Of a stretch of 43,402 bases of DNA, positions 23,921 through 32,855 are shown piece by piece (within the stretch, counting starts at the first letter, position 1; every line of letters begins with the position of its first letter). Made by a program: the position numbers and the translations under genes. This DNA comes from Enterobacter vonholyi (GTDB lineage Bacteria; Pseudomonadota; Gammaproteobacteria; Enterobacterales; Enterobacteriaceae), in NCBI RefSeq assembly GCF_008364555.1, contig NZ_VTUC01000016.1:1-43402 (forward strand), read 5' to 3'. The notes under the pieces were generated by a model. That model did no database searches and was not told the origin of the DNA. It saw only the letters and a list, made by a program, of their open reading frames with translations.

Positions 23921-26900
23921 TCAGTCCTTATCCACCCAACGCGCCTCGCCTTTTCCAATACGGCGGATGGTGACACTCGTTCCGCTCTGTAGAGATTCAA
24001 CTTCAAGCAGGCTCGGTAGTTCCGCCTGAAGCCTCTGTCTGATTGTTGTGAGCTGTGAAAAATCTGGCGTCGCTATCGACACTTGTCCATCTTGCGGATC
24101 AACTTCAATACGCAGAGGCACTGTTGAGTCTGTTGCCCATTGCATCGTCCACTCCTGCGACGCCCACCTGCCATCTACGCTTGACACAACGTCGTGCCGA
24201 AACTGCTGCCAGATTGCATGAGTCTCAAGCGTGGGCCATCCAGGAACATGGTCGAAGCCTGCTACTTCTTCCGATCGTAACCAGGTTTTCATTTCCGCGC
24301 GATTCGTGAAGGCGGGCGCGAGTTGCTCCACGGCTATCTTGGCGGCCACCCGCGAGGGCAGTCCGGCCCGAACAAGCATGGCCATGGCGTTGGACGGTAG
24401 TCCAGCTTCCAGGCAGGCGGCAGCAGCTCCTTCGACGGGTAGTTCTGATTCGCCTCCATTGATGCGCCGATTCATCCGGATGGCTTCAATCGCCCAAACC
24501 AGGCGATAGACAAATGCGTCGTCCACGAAGCGCATTCCCTCTTGGCCGATGGCTGCTACGTCTTGCCCTCGCACCCAAGCTCCCAGCAAGTCTCTCCAGT
24601 TCGCCGGCAGTGGGTCATCTGGAACGAAGGGACGGATCGCAAGAAGCCGCTCTCCCATTCCAATGAGAGCAGCGATCAGGGCATCTGCGTCACTGGCGAG
24701 GGCGGCTGCATCGGCACGGTCAAGAAGCTCAGTCAGCACGACAGCCAACGCGTCGATGGCAAGGCCCGATTCTAGGCCCACTCCCATCGCGAACTGACCT
24801 TTGCGTTGCTCGACCGTTGTTTTGTTCCAAATGAGCTGTGCTCTACTGAGGAGAATCCACACTTGCTTCTGCTTTTCGGCGCCGTCAAGGTGAGCGATTT
24901 GCCTTGCCCAAAGTGAACCCGCAAGGGCTTCATCGAGCAGCCTTGGTAGATCCGCACTTTGCGCGTCAAGCGCTTCGACGAGCCCAAGGACGGTTGTATC
25001 CAACCGCTCGATGAGGCTCTCCATTGAGTCTGACTCCATCTCACCATCTACAGCATCCGGGAACCAAGCATCTTGCGTGCTAGACAGGTAATCCATGGCA
25101 TCCCCACGCGCAAAAACACCCGACGTCGCGAGGCGCCGTATGACCTCGTTGACCACGACAATGATGCCGCTTGAGAGTGACCGAGCCTTGGCCGACGTGA
25201 CCAACTCTCTCCATCGCTGGTGGCGCCAATTTTCTGGCTGATGCATTACGTGGATCACGAGTCCTTCGAGATCCACGAATGCGCGCCCGGCGCGGCCAGC
25301 AACGTTGGCAAACTCCTCACCCGTGATCAGAGTGCCCGCCCTGTACAGATTTGGGATCAGGAGTACCGCTGCATTGAGGTTCAGTCCCTGCGCCAAGGTG
25401 GGTGACGCCACGGTAACGCGTAGAACGCCTGCGGCAAGTAGTGTCTCCACTTCCCGCAGGAAGGGGCCGGGAAGACGACCATGATGAATCGCAACGCCGA
25501 TGGCCAGACAGCGTACTGCAGGATGTTCCGCGCCTAGCCACTCCCTACCTACGGCCATGGCACGTTCAACCTCTTGGGCGTTGGCAAGCAGAGATGGCAG
25601 AAAGCCTCGTCGCTGCAGGTCCAGGGCCGTCTCGGCAAATCCTTCAACATGATCTCGTTGGGTGCAAAATACGAGAGCTCTCTTTCCTTGCTCAGAGAAC
25701 TTCCATGCCGCTGCGAGAGTTAGCTCCTTGTTGTCCTTTGGAAATGCCGTACGACGAGGGCGAATGGGTGGGACCTCTGGCACAAAGTGTCGAATGAAAG
25801 GGCCATTTGGCTCAAGGTCGAAGCTCAGCCGCGCAGAATTTCCGAGCCAAGACAGAGTGCCAAAGCGCTGACGCGTAGGGCGCCAACTGGACTGGATCGG
25901 ATCGCCAGGCGCATCACTGCGAATCCATGCAGTCAGATCGTTGAGCTGATCGCCTGCCGGCAGAATTGCCGAAAGACAAACGATCCGCCGGTCGCCATGG
26001 TCAGTGCGCCGCAGCAACCGTTGCACCAGATTCTCATAGCGGATCTCGCGTTCACTTGGACCAATCAGATGTCCTTCGTCTAGGACGATCAAGCCGACAT
26101 CATTGATGATGTCGGGGTCGTTCCGCAAAGCAAAATCCAACTTTTCTGGGGTGGCTATGACGATGTTCTGTTCCCGGAGCGCATCCTCGTCATTTCCTGC
26201 TACACCGCTGCTTCCATACAGCGACGAGACGGAAAATCCAAGAGGTGTGAATGTCTTGCGGAAGGAGCGCTCGGTCTGAGCGGACAGAGCCCTGAGTGGC
26301 GTGACTATCAAAACGCGTTTACCACACGCCAGAGCCATCAACGCAGCGATCTCTGCAATCCGCGTCTTGCCCGCGCTCGTGGGGAGCGCGACCACTAGGT
26401 CGTCGGAGACATCGACGGCTCGCTGTGCCGCCAGAAGTTGAGAAGGCCACAATTCGACCTCAGATGACCTCCTGCAGTACAACTCAGAGACAAAAAGCTT
26501 CCGAAGTTGTGCGTAGTCTTGCGAGCCTAGTGGCCCTTCGGAGGGCAGAACCTTGTGCAGACTGCTTGCCCAAAGATCATCTATCAGGTTCACGGTGATT
26601 CGAAGAATCCACCAGAGTGACACCGCGCTGGCCGCTTTGGTCAACGAAATCGCCCGTTTCAGCAGGTTGCGAGCTTCTACAACGAGGGACTCTTGGCCGG
26701 TTTGCAGGGCAAACTCAAAGAACACCAATGCTCTGAACATTGTCGACGTCGCTACACGCGAAACGATATCGTCGGGGTCAAGCGCTCCCTCGGCCGCAGC
26801 TCTGGCGATTCCCTCATCTCGGTTCGCTGGGCTGCTAAGCCACTCCCTCGCACGTTGAACCAAGCCTTGAAGATCACGCACGATTAGGAGCGCGAGAGCA

Positions 26901-27322
26901 TCCTCGGCAGGCGAACGATTCTGATCGGCCTGTAATTGCGACAGAAGCGAAAATGCCAGCGCAGAGTAGTTGGCCAAGTGATAGGAAGCAGCCCCCACTG
27001 TTCGATAGAACCCTCGAGATGCGTCGGCCTGTGACCCGTTCTGAACCAATGCCTCAAAGGCCCCACCTGCCTGTACGAAGCCTTTTCGCCAAGTCACTGC
27101 ATCACCTTCAAGCTCGCGTAGCGCCAAGGAAGCACGTAGTACTGAGAAGCCATAGTCCGCAAGATCGGAGTCGATCCCTTCGCTGAAGGCTGGAGCGTCT
27201 GGTGGCAAGTTTCCTTCATGGCGAATAAGAGCCCTTGCTTGACCCCGGGCCTGCAAGCGACCTCGATATCCGTCTTGTGTGATGTCGAGCAGGAATGCAG
27301 TCAGTTCTTCAGTCGTTTCCAA
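23921..27322 (-). CDS. hamB: Hachiman defence helicase HamB (Ski2-like SF2)
   Basis: A 1133-residue protein with an N-terminal helical domain (1-290) and an SF2 helicase core: Walker A PTSAGKT (about 314-320), TPLRALS, DEGH box (415-418), SAILP motif III (451-455), TLAQGLNLN (642-650) and motif VI GRAGR (676-680), then a long C-terminal helical region. The gene directly upstream encodes a DUF1837 protein, and the pair defines Hachiman. In known Hachiman, HamB senses damaged or single-strand-bearing DNA and releases HamA. The start overlaps hamA by 14 bases. Its GC content is visibly higher than that of the neighbouring island genes, indicating a separate origin. The sequence looks intact. Confidence 0.9.
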   Translation of the reverse strand: METTEELTAFLLDITQDGYRGRLQARGQARALIRHEGNLPPDAPAFSEGIDSDLADYGFSVLRASLALRELEGDAVTWRKGFVQAGGAFEALVQNGSQADASRGFYRTVGAASYHLANYSALAFSLLSQLQADQNRSPAEDALALLIVRDLQGLVQRAREWLSSPANRDEGIARAAAEGALDPDDIVSRVATSTMFRALVFFEFALQTGQESLVVEARNLLKRAISLTKAASAVSLWWILRITVNLIDDLWASSLHKVLPSEGPLGSQDYAQLRKLFVSELYCRRSSEVELWPSQLLAAQRAVDVSDDLVVALPTSAGKTRIAEIAALMALACGKRVLIVTPLRALSAQTERSFRKTFTPLGFSVSSLYGSSGVAGNDEDALREQNIVIATPEKLDFALRNDPDIINDVGLIVLDEGHLIGPSEREIRYENLVQRLLRRTDHGDRRIVCLSAILPAGDQLNDLTAWIRSDAPGDPIQSSWRPTRQRFGTLSWLGNSARLSFDLEPNGPFIRHFVPEVPPIRPRRTAFPKDNKELTLAAAWKFSEQGKRALVFCTQRDHVEGFAETALDLQRRGFLPSLLANAQEVERAMAVGREWLGAEHPAVRCLAIGVAIHHGRLPGPFLREVETLLAAGVLRVTVASPTLAQGLNLNAAVLLIPNLYRAGTLITGEEFANVAGRAGRAFVDLEGLVIHVMHQPENWRHQRWRELVTSAKARSLSSGIIVVVNEVIRRLATSGVFARGDAMDYLSSTQDAWFPDAVDGEMESDSMESLIERLDTTVLGLVEALDAQSADLPRLLDEALAGSLWARQIAHLDGAEKQKQVWILLSRAQLIWNKTTVEQRKGQFAMGVGLESGLAIDALAVVLTELLDRADAAALASDADALIAALIGMGERLLAIRPFVPDDPLPANWRDLLGAWVRGQDVAAIGQEGMRFVDDAFVYRLVWAIEAIRMNRRINGGESELPVEGAAAACLEAGLPSNAMAMLVRAGLPSRVAAKIAVEQLAPAFTNRAEMKTWLRSEEVAGFDHVPGWPTLETHAIWQQFRHDVVSSVDGRWASQEWTMQWATDSTVPLRIEVDPQDGQVSIATPDFSQLTTIRQRLQAELPSLLEVESLQSGTSVTIRRIGKGEARWVDKD

Positions 27323-28082
27323 GTGCCAGAGCCCTCTCGTAGCAGGCCAGAATGAAGGCCTGATGGTCTTCTATGCGCAAATTTGCAGAAAGATGGGGAC
27401 GAACCAGATCCGCCGCTGCGAGATCGTCGTACAGTGCCTGAGGCGTGGCGTTGCCCGACAAGGTGAACAGCATGTGACTGGTTCGCCCTTGGGGCGCAGA
27501 TCGACTGGCGACTTCATTACGAATCCGTCTACCCATCTGCCGTCGTTCGCCTTCACCCTCCATGAGTCGATCCGCGACGAAGAGAAGGGACGTTGCCGTA
27601 GGTCTGCCATCGTCTCTGGACAGTGCTTTTCGTGCCTCAGAGATGGTGGCGTTGGCAAGGTTTACACGACTCTTAGACTCGCCTTTTAAGTAGTGCAATT
27701 TTTGTTGGTCATCGAGCTTTAGACCGACGAAATCGTCGCCGCGCAGCGCCATCTCTCGACCATCTTTGTATCGCAGGCGACGGATCGGAACCTCGAATTC
27801 AAGATGTTCTTCGACCAACTCGGTCGCGAGGATCTCGCCAAGCTCTCCCGAACGTGCTCGGGTGGAGCGCGGCATGCGCTCAGCCAAAATTGCAGCCGCG
27901 CCTGGGTATCCCAACTCACGGACGTCTTCAGCTATTTCGTCCAAATTGTCGTAGTGAGCTCGGATCCGAGTAGTTAGGGTAGCTTCGATAGCAGCCCTTC
28001 CTCCATCGCGTTCGGACAAGCGCCATAGCTGCTTGTTGTCTTGCTCTTGGATAGTTATGTCGCACCAACGTGGATATAGCAT
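27309..28082 (-). CDS. hamA: Hachiman nuclease HamA (DUF1837)
   Basis: The 257-residue protein is a DUF1837 (HamA C-terminal domain) member with a PD-(D/E)XK-like set: SGELGE (E80), RGDD (D116/D117) and KGESKSR (E135, K137). In characterised Hachiman, HamA is held inactive by HamB and degrades DNA once released. hamA comes first and overlaps hamB, so they are co-translated. No strong ribosome binding site precedes the ATG at 28082; the residues WCDI and LWRL near the start resemble the usual N-terminus, so I think it complete. An IS3 remnant starts about 130 bases upstream and may have replaced the native promoter. Confidence 0.88.
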   Translation of the reverse strand: MLYPRWCDITIQEQDNKQLWRLSERDGGRAAIEATLTTRIRAHYDNLDEIAEDVRELGYPGAAAILAERMPRSTRARSGELGEILATELVEEHLEFEVPIRRLRYKDGREMALRGDDFVGLKLDDQQKLHYLKGESKSRVNLANATISEARKALSRDDGRPTATSLLFVADRLMEGEGERRQMGRRIRNEVASRSAPQGRTSHMLFTLSGNATPQALYDDLAAADLVRPHLSANLRIEDHQAFILACYERALALGND

Positions 28083-28214
28083 TCAAAAGCTCCGTATTCT
28101 TATGCCAGGTCTTTCTGAGAGAGGTGGATTAAACCCTCTGTGCGACGGCCGCAAGCTGCAATTTTCTTCCAACCCAAAAGTTGCCTCACGTCATCACTTT
28201 AAGTTCTTCGACGT

Positions 28215-28347
28215 TACTCCGGCTTCAGCCTCGCGGAGAATACTAATGATCTGTTGGTTGGAAAAACGCTTCTTCATGGGGATGTCCTCATGTGGCTTAT
28301 GAAGACATTACTAACATCGGGTGTACTAATCAACGGGGAGCAGGTCA
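28215..28347 (-). mobile_element. IS3-family remnant (left end and start of orfA)
   Basis: On the minus strand the end TGACCTGCTCCCCGTTGATT is followed by an ATG at 28277 that opens MKKRFSNQQIISILREAEAG, the typical start of IS3-family OrfA. Similarity stops after about 20 residues and the frame ends at TSKNLK. Only this ~130-base end remains. Its own promoter would point leftwards into hamA. Confidence 0.78.
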
Positions 28348-28354
28348 TTCATCC

Positions 28355-28381
28355 TGTCAAGACCACCAAAATGACCACCAA
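28355..28381 (-). repeat. Island end 3: arm motif pair without att core
   Basis: TGTCAAGACCACCAAAATGACCACCAA on plus gives the same pair of TGGTGGTC motifs, 10 bases apart, as at 21864-21890 (one base different in the paired region). The tRNA tail expected 70 bases to the left is absent: the IS3 remnant ends 7 bases away and appears to have removed it. Confidence 0.72.
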
Positions 28382-28692
28382 TAGTTGCGGATTGAATAAA
28401 TCAGGTTGAGCAATCCTCGGAATGTGGTGATCGTTACTATGGTTTAACCCTAAACGTTAGCATAACTAACGAGAGCATCGAGGAATCTATCCTAAGAGAG
28501 CAAAGAGGTCTAACAGTCTGCACATACTAAGAGTGGAAGTTGCTTACATAAGGGGCGGATGTTGTACTTGGACTGATTAGGCTATCTAGGGTTCCCCTCA
28601 TAAAATATTTTTCAGAATCCTGGGTGTTGACAGTAGTAAATTGATTGGATTTCAGTTAGAAAATATTATCGATAAATTAACGGAGTGACGGG
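28382..28692 (+). promoter_or_regulatory. Leader region of the ABC-3C operon
   Basis: No gene is visible in these 311 bases. A TTGACA hexamer at 28627-28632 is a possible -35 element, but no -10 stands at an ideal distance (TATTAT at 28664 is too far). The promoter is likely here but unplaced. Confidence 0.35.
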
Positions 28693-29880
28693 ATGAGTAA
28701 CGCGCATGAGGCCAGCGCGTCGGCCACTGGCTATCTGTATCAGTGTCGCTACGCATTGCTAAAAGGACTGGAAGCTACTCTGGATTCACCAGAGTTCAGG
28801 ATTTCAATTGAAAAGTTTGATGATATAGCTTTTGAGGCAAACGGCTTACCGATTCATCTTATCCAGACCAAACATCATAAAGCCAAAACTGGAAAGCTGA
28901 CTGACAGCAGCGCTGACCTTTGGAAAACGCTACTCATCTGGATAAAAAGTGTAGCCACCGATAGTGGCGGTTTCTCAAGAACTCGTCACTTCCTAATAAC
29001 AACTGGTTTGGCACCTTCGAATTCGGCGTCTTTTCTATTACGAACAGAAAGTCGTAACGAGGCTCAAGCCGATTTTTTGTTACTCACGACTGCAAACAGT
29101 TCAAATAACCGCGCGCTACAAGAAGCTTTCAACGCCTATAAGCTCTTACCGGAGGAGGCTCGATTTGCTCTGTTAAGATCAATATATGTACTTGATAGAT
29201 CTCCTTCGATTACTGATGTTAAAGAAGATATTTACCGGCAGTTGCACCGTGCTGTAGGAAGACAGCATATCGAAATTTTCACCGAGCGTTTAGAAGGCTG
29301 GTGGTTCGACCAAGTGATACGTATGCTCAGCGGCAATGAGGTGGGCAGCATCCCAGTGCTGGCTATTGAATCCCGCATTGATGAACTGCGAGAGGAGTTT
29401 CGACGTTCCTCATTACCTGTAGATTTTCGGTCATTTTCTCCTCCTCAAGAAGTGATCGCTCAGCTAGATAGTCGACCCTTTGTCAATCAATTGCGAAAGA
29501 TAAATCTCGGTTCGGCCCGTATTGAGTATGCCATCCGTGATTATTACCGAGCTTCAGAGCAACGCTCAAAATGGGTAAGAGAAGAATTATTGCTTAATGA
29601 TGAGCTTAAAACGTTCGAGCAAGACCTGATAGAGGCTTGGCAACCACGATTCGCCGCACAGAAAGACGATTTATTACCTGATAGTGATGAGTCCGATCGT
29701 ATACGTTCTGGAAAGGACCTGTTCACATGGGCAGAACAGCAGGCATGTTTTCCTCTCCGCAGCCTACGAGAGCGGTTTCTTACCCACGGAAGCTACCATA
29801 TTTTGGCTAACCGATACGCAGTGGGGTGGCACCCTGACTTCATGCAGAATAATAGTGATGAACAGAAAGGAGAGGATTGA
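28693..29880 (+). CDS. ABC three-component system nuclease-like protein (PD-(D/E)XK N-terminus)
   Basis: The 395-residue protein starts with GYLYQCRYALLKGLE (13-27), then E40, DD43-44 and the QTK motif (Q58, K60) in LIQTKHHK. This E-D-QxK arrangement is that of Cap4/DUF4297-like restriction-endonuclease folds. The remaining 300 residues are mostly helical and correspond to the C-terminal region of ABC-3C proteins. It is the first of three overlapping genes; the next starts on its stop codon. I infer a DNA-cleaving effector controlled by the SMC-like ATPase encoded two genes down. Activity in phage defence is predicted for this class, not shown here. Confidence 0.78.
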   Translation: MSNAHEASASATGYLYQCRYALLKGLEATLDSPEFRISIEKFDDIAFEANGLPIHLIQTKHHKAKTGKLTDSSADLWKTLLIWIKSVATDSGGFSRTRHFLITTGLAPSNSASFLLRTESRNEAQADFLLLTTANSSNNRALQEAFNAYKLLPEEARFALLRSIYVLDRSPSITDVKEDIYRQLHRAVGRQHIEIFTERLEGWWFDQVIRMLSGNEVGSIPVLAIESRIDELREEFRRSSLPVDFRSFSPPQEVIAQLDSRPFVNQLRKINLGSARIEYAIRDYYRASEQRSKWVREELLLNDELKTFEQDLIEAWQPRFAAQKDDLLPDSDESDRIRSGKDLFTWAEQQACFPLRSLRERFLTHGSYHILANRYAVGWHPDFMQNNSDEQKGED

Positions 29881-30383
29881 TGATGGAGCCTTGGTCTTCC
29901 CGTCCCATAGAGGAGAGCTACCTCTTCAACCCAGCTTTCTGCGTATTGCTTATAGCCAATACATCGTCAGAATTCAATAAAAAGACCGGTTGCTCTTTAC
30001 CCTTTGCACTAGCCTTTATAATCCTTCCGATAATTCTTCATCAGAAAACACGCAAGGCTCTGCCTGCTACAACCGTAACGTCACTAATGGCATGGTGCCA
30101 GGACAACCGAGATACGATGATTAATTTCCCCGACAGAGTCAGGCGGCTAAACGGTATTACCCGTGAGAGCATATTATTTGGCACAAGGCAAAGCGCTCTT
30201 TGCTTGGATGAAAATGGTGACTTAAAGAAAGGAGCTAAACTGCTCCCACCTACAGAAAAACGAACGCCGCTGCTTACTCAGGAAGCCGGAGAATGCATTG
30301 AGCGTGCGGCATTTCTGGGGCGTTGGCTCGCAGCAGCTGGTACAACAGCGACTATTTATGCTGCATGGGGGATAGCGCCATGA
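29880..30383 (+). CDS. ABC three-component system middle component
   Basis: A 167-residue protein with the typical middle-component N-terminus PWSSRPIEESYLFNPAFCVLL, in which the R...NPAF pattern recurs among such proteins. The rest is helical with no catalytic motif. Middle components are thought to link the effector to the ATPase. The ATG at 29880 overlaps the upstream TGA and follows AAAGGAGAGG; its own TGA overlaps the next ATG (ATGA), so the three genes are translationally coupled. Confidence 0.78.
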   Translation: MMEPWSSRPIEESYLFNPAFCVLLIANTSSEFNKKTGCSLPFALAFIILPIILHQKTRKALPATTVTSLMAWCQDNRDTMINFPDRVRRLNGITRESILFGTRQSALCLDENGDLKKGAKLLPPTEKRTPLLTQEAGECIERAAFLGRWLAAAGTTATIYAAWGIAP

Positions 30384-32323
30384 GTCTTCAGATAGCCAGC
30401 CTTGTGATTTACAACCACGGGGGAGAACGTCGTGAAATCACCCTTCATCCCGGTCAACTGAACATCTTGACCGGCGCATCCAAAACGGGTAAATCAGCAA
30501 TAATTGATATTATTGATTACGTTACCGGGCGAAGCGAATGTTACGTAGCCGATGGCGTTATCCGCAAATGTACGCAATGGTATGGGATCCTTTTTCAACT
30601 GAATGATAGCCAAATCTTTATCGCGCGACGCAATCCAGATGCCGGTACACAGTCTCACGGCGACATCTATATTGCCCGAGGGAGCTCCCTGTCGATTCCC
30701 GATGGCGCAACTCTCCACAAAAACACTACAGTCAACGCTGTGGAGAAATTTCTGGGAACGGCAATCGGCATTAATGAAAACGAACACCGTCCCCCGAGTC
30801 CTACGCGACCCTCTCTGGAGGCAAATTTCCGCCACTCGCTTCTTTTTTGTTTCCAGGATCAGAACGACATTGATAACAAACAGCGTCTGTTTCATCGCCA
30901 AGATGATGGTTTTATAGCGCAGGCTATCCGGGACACCTTTCCTTATTTTCTTGGCGCAATGGATGAAGAGCGGCTCTTACAGCAAGCCCAATTGGACGAT
31001 GCGCGAAAACTACTGCGTCAGCTTGAAAGGTTGGTACGGGAAGCTGAATCGCTGGATGACGCCACATTTCCGCGTGCAAAAGCTCTTCTTGAAGAAGCTA
31101 AAATGGCAGGGCTTACCGACGATCGAACCGTAGTTGTAAACTATGAGGCCTGCATGACTCTGCTCCAAAGCTTGAGCGAGCGAGGAGTATTTTCAGATGC
31201 AGTTGTAGTAAGTGATCATGATGACATATTGATGCGACTGCGCTCAGAACGTCAAGGGATGCGTACTGAGCTTGAGAGACTGAATAGCGAGATTCGTGAA
31301 ACGCGGGCGTTTACCTCAGAATCAACCGGCTATGAGCGAGAGGCGCGGGAGCAGCGTGCAAGACTCAGCGTAGTGAATTTGATAAAGTCCTCAGAGGTAT
31401 CGCAGCTTTGTCCTCTTTGCGAAAGTCACCTCGAAAACATTCCTCCTTCTGTTGCTCAACTCAACCATTCACTCAATGAATTGAGCCGACAACTTGAGGC
31501 GGTAGAAGCAGAAAATCCAAGGCTCCAGAAGCGCTTAGCAGCCCTCCAAATACAGGAAAATACTCTCCTCAATAATCTTCGAGAGAATCAGAAAAAAATC
31601 AGTGATTGCATCCAACAAGCTGAATATCTGCGAGTACAGCAGGAAAACTTTATGCTGCAGGCGCGGACTCTGGGGAAAATCGCACAGTATCTTGAAACTG
31701 TCAGCGATGCAGAGCAGTATTCGGGTCTTCGCACCCGGTTAGAAAATCAGCAATTAACTGTAAGTTTCCTTGAAAAAAAATTGGATCCGACTGCTGTACG
31801 AGAGAAACTTGCGGCCTTCCTCAATATAATCGGCCGTTATATGACTGAATATTCGGAACTTCTCGATCTAGAACATCAGGGAAGCAACCTGCGTCTAGAT
31901 ATCCGCAAACTCACCGTTGTGGCAGATACCTTGGACGGACCGGTACCACTTTTCCGTATGGGCAGCGGGGAAAATTGGGTCGGCTACCATATTTTGGCTC
32001 ATCTGGCCCTTCATCGCTGGTTCCGTCAAAAAAAACGCCCCGTGCCAGGATTTCTAATTCTCGACCAGCCATCGCAGGCGCATTATCCACCTGAAAAAGA
32101 TAATGATGGGTCTATTGACGCTCTGAAGAATGAAGATCAGAACGCTGTAAATCGGCTGTTCAGCCTAATCAACCACGCTGCTAAAACGCTCGCCCCTGAT
32201 TTACAGATAATAGTTATGGACCATGCAGACCTTAAAGATGACTGGTTTCAGGCTGCAGTCTCTGATCGCTGGCGTAATGGCGTAAAACTTATTCCAACAA
32301 GCTGGATAACACCCCAGAAATAA
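30380..32323 (+). CDS. DUF3732-type SMC/Rad50-like ATPase of the ABC-3C system
   Basis: From the ATG at 30380 the protein has 647 residues. Walker A is GASKTGKSA (32-40). Two long coiled-coil arms surround a zinc-hook-like CPLC (344-347), followed by an ABC signature-like FRMGSGENW and Walker B FLILDQPSQ. This is the DUF3732 layout: a Rad50-like ATPase thought to sense foreign nucleic acid or protein complexes and to drive the partner effector. The longer open frame starting at 30323 has no support, since the ATG overlaps the upstream stop. The gene is intact. Confidence 0.85.
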   Translation: MSLQIASLVIYNHGGERREITLHPGQLNILTGASKTGKSAIIDIIDYVTGRSECYVADGVIRKCTQWYGILFQLNDSQIFIARRNPDAGTQSHGDIYIARGSSLSIPDGATLHKNTTVNAVEKFLGTAIGINENEHRPPSPTRPSLEANFRHSLLFCFQDQNDIDNKQRLFHRQDDGFIAQAIRDTFPYFLGAMDEERLLQQAQLDDARKLLRQLERLVREAESLDDATFPRAKALLEEAKMAGLTDDRTVVVNYEACMTLLQSLSERGVFSDAVVVSDHDDILMRLRSERQGMRTELERLNSEIRETRAFTSESTGYEREAREQRARLSVVNLIKSSEVSQLCPLCESHLENIPPSVAQLNHSLNELSRQLEAVEAENPRLQKRLAALQIQENTLLNNLRENQKKISDCIQQAEYLRVQQENFMLQARTLGKIAQYLETVSDAEQYSGLRTRLENQQLTVSFLEKKLDPTAVREKLAAFLNIIGRYMTEYSELLDLEHQGSNLRLDIRKLTVVADTLDGPVPLFRMGSGENWVGYHILAHLALHRWFRQKKRPVPGFLILDQPSQAHYPPEKDNDGSIDALKNEDQNAVNRLFSLINHAAKTLAPDLQIIVMDHADLKDDWFQAAVSDRWRNGVKLIPTSWITPQK

Positions 32324-32433
32324 TGGCAAGACGCAAATTTGAGCCTACAGCGAACTTATTTCTGAGCGTAAGAACACTGTGCTATGTTGGCGGGGATAGC
32401 TACTATCCGGTGACTGAAGTAATGAAGGTTTAA
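32323..32433 (+). CDS. Possible 36-residue small protein coupled to the ABC-3C ATPase gene
   Basis: The ATG shares its A with the TAA of the ATPase gene (TAATG), the same tight coupling used by the other genes of the operon. The frame encodes MARRKFEPTANLFLSVRTLC followed by 16 more residues, ending in TAA. No family is recognised. It may equally be the 5' end of a lost fourth gene, or chance. Confidence 0.3.
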   Translation: MARRKFEPTANLFLSVRTLCYVGGDSYYPVTEVMKV

Positions 32434-32635
32434 CTGGAACAACGACGTCTAGGCAGGCGAAAGATTTGTAAGTAGGTCTGGAGAAGATAAGGTTTGGCTC
32501 TGCATGAGAATGTGAACGCTGGAACATAAATCCAATTGAGGCATTAACTATAACTTGCTGCAGTGCTGTGCCAATGCAATAAATTTAGTAAAAATATGAT
32601 GGCTAGATTTGATAGGTTGATTTATAGGGGTTGTT

Positions 32636-32794
32636 ATGTGTTTTGCAAATTTAAAGATACTCAACTTTCGTGATTTTGAGACAGTTAATATCCCTCTGAC
32701 GGGCAACATAGTCTTGTTGGGCGAGAACCTCGTCGGTAAGAGCAATCTTCCATTAGCGATTCGCCTGTTCAACCTTATGATAGATAGATATTAA
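32636..32794 (+). pseudogene. OLD-like AAA ATPase, N-terminal fragment
   Basis: The 52-codon frame reads LKILNFRDFETVNIPLTGNI and then VLLGENLVGKSNLPLAIRLF. GENLVGKSN is a Walker A motif of the type seen in OLD-family ATP-dependent nucleases and related AAA_15 ATPases, and the preceding strand is the usual N-terminus. The frame ends after residue 52, far short of a functional ATPase, so it is a truncated relic. Confidence 0.65.
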
Positions 32795-32855
32795 TGGTGT
32801 GATTTATAAGGGAATGTACAATCATAAAAATGTGCCAAATACTAACAGGAGTTTT

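Noticed and set aside
23675..23992. An intact radC-like gene starting at TTG 23675
   Set aside because: The metal centre and both ends are missing, and the 3' part runs into the hamB 3' end, so it is a relic.
28693..30383. A restriction-modification system
   Set aside because: No methyltransferase motif is present; the coupled middle component and Rad50-like ATPase fit an ABC-3C system instead.
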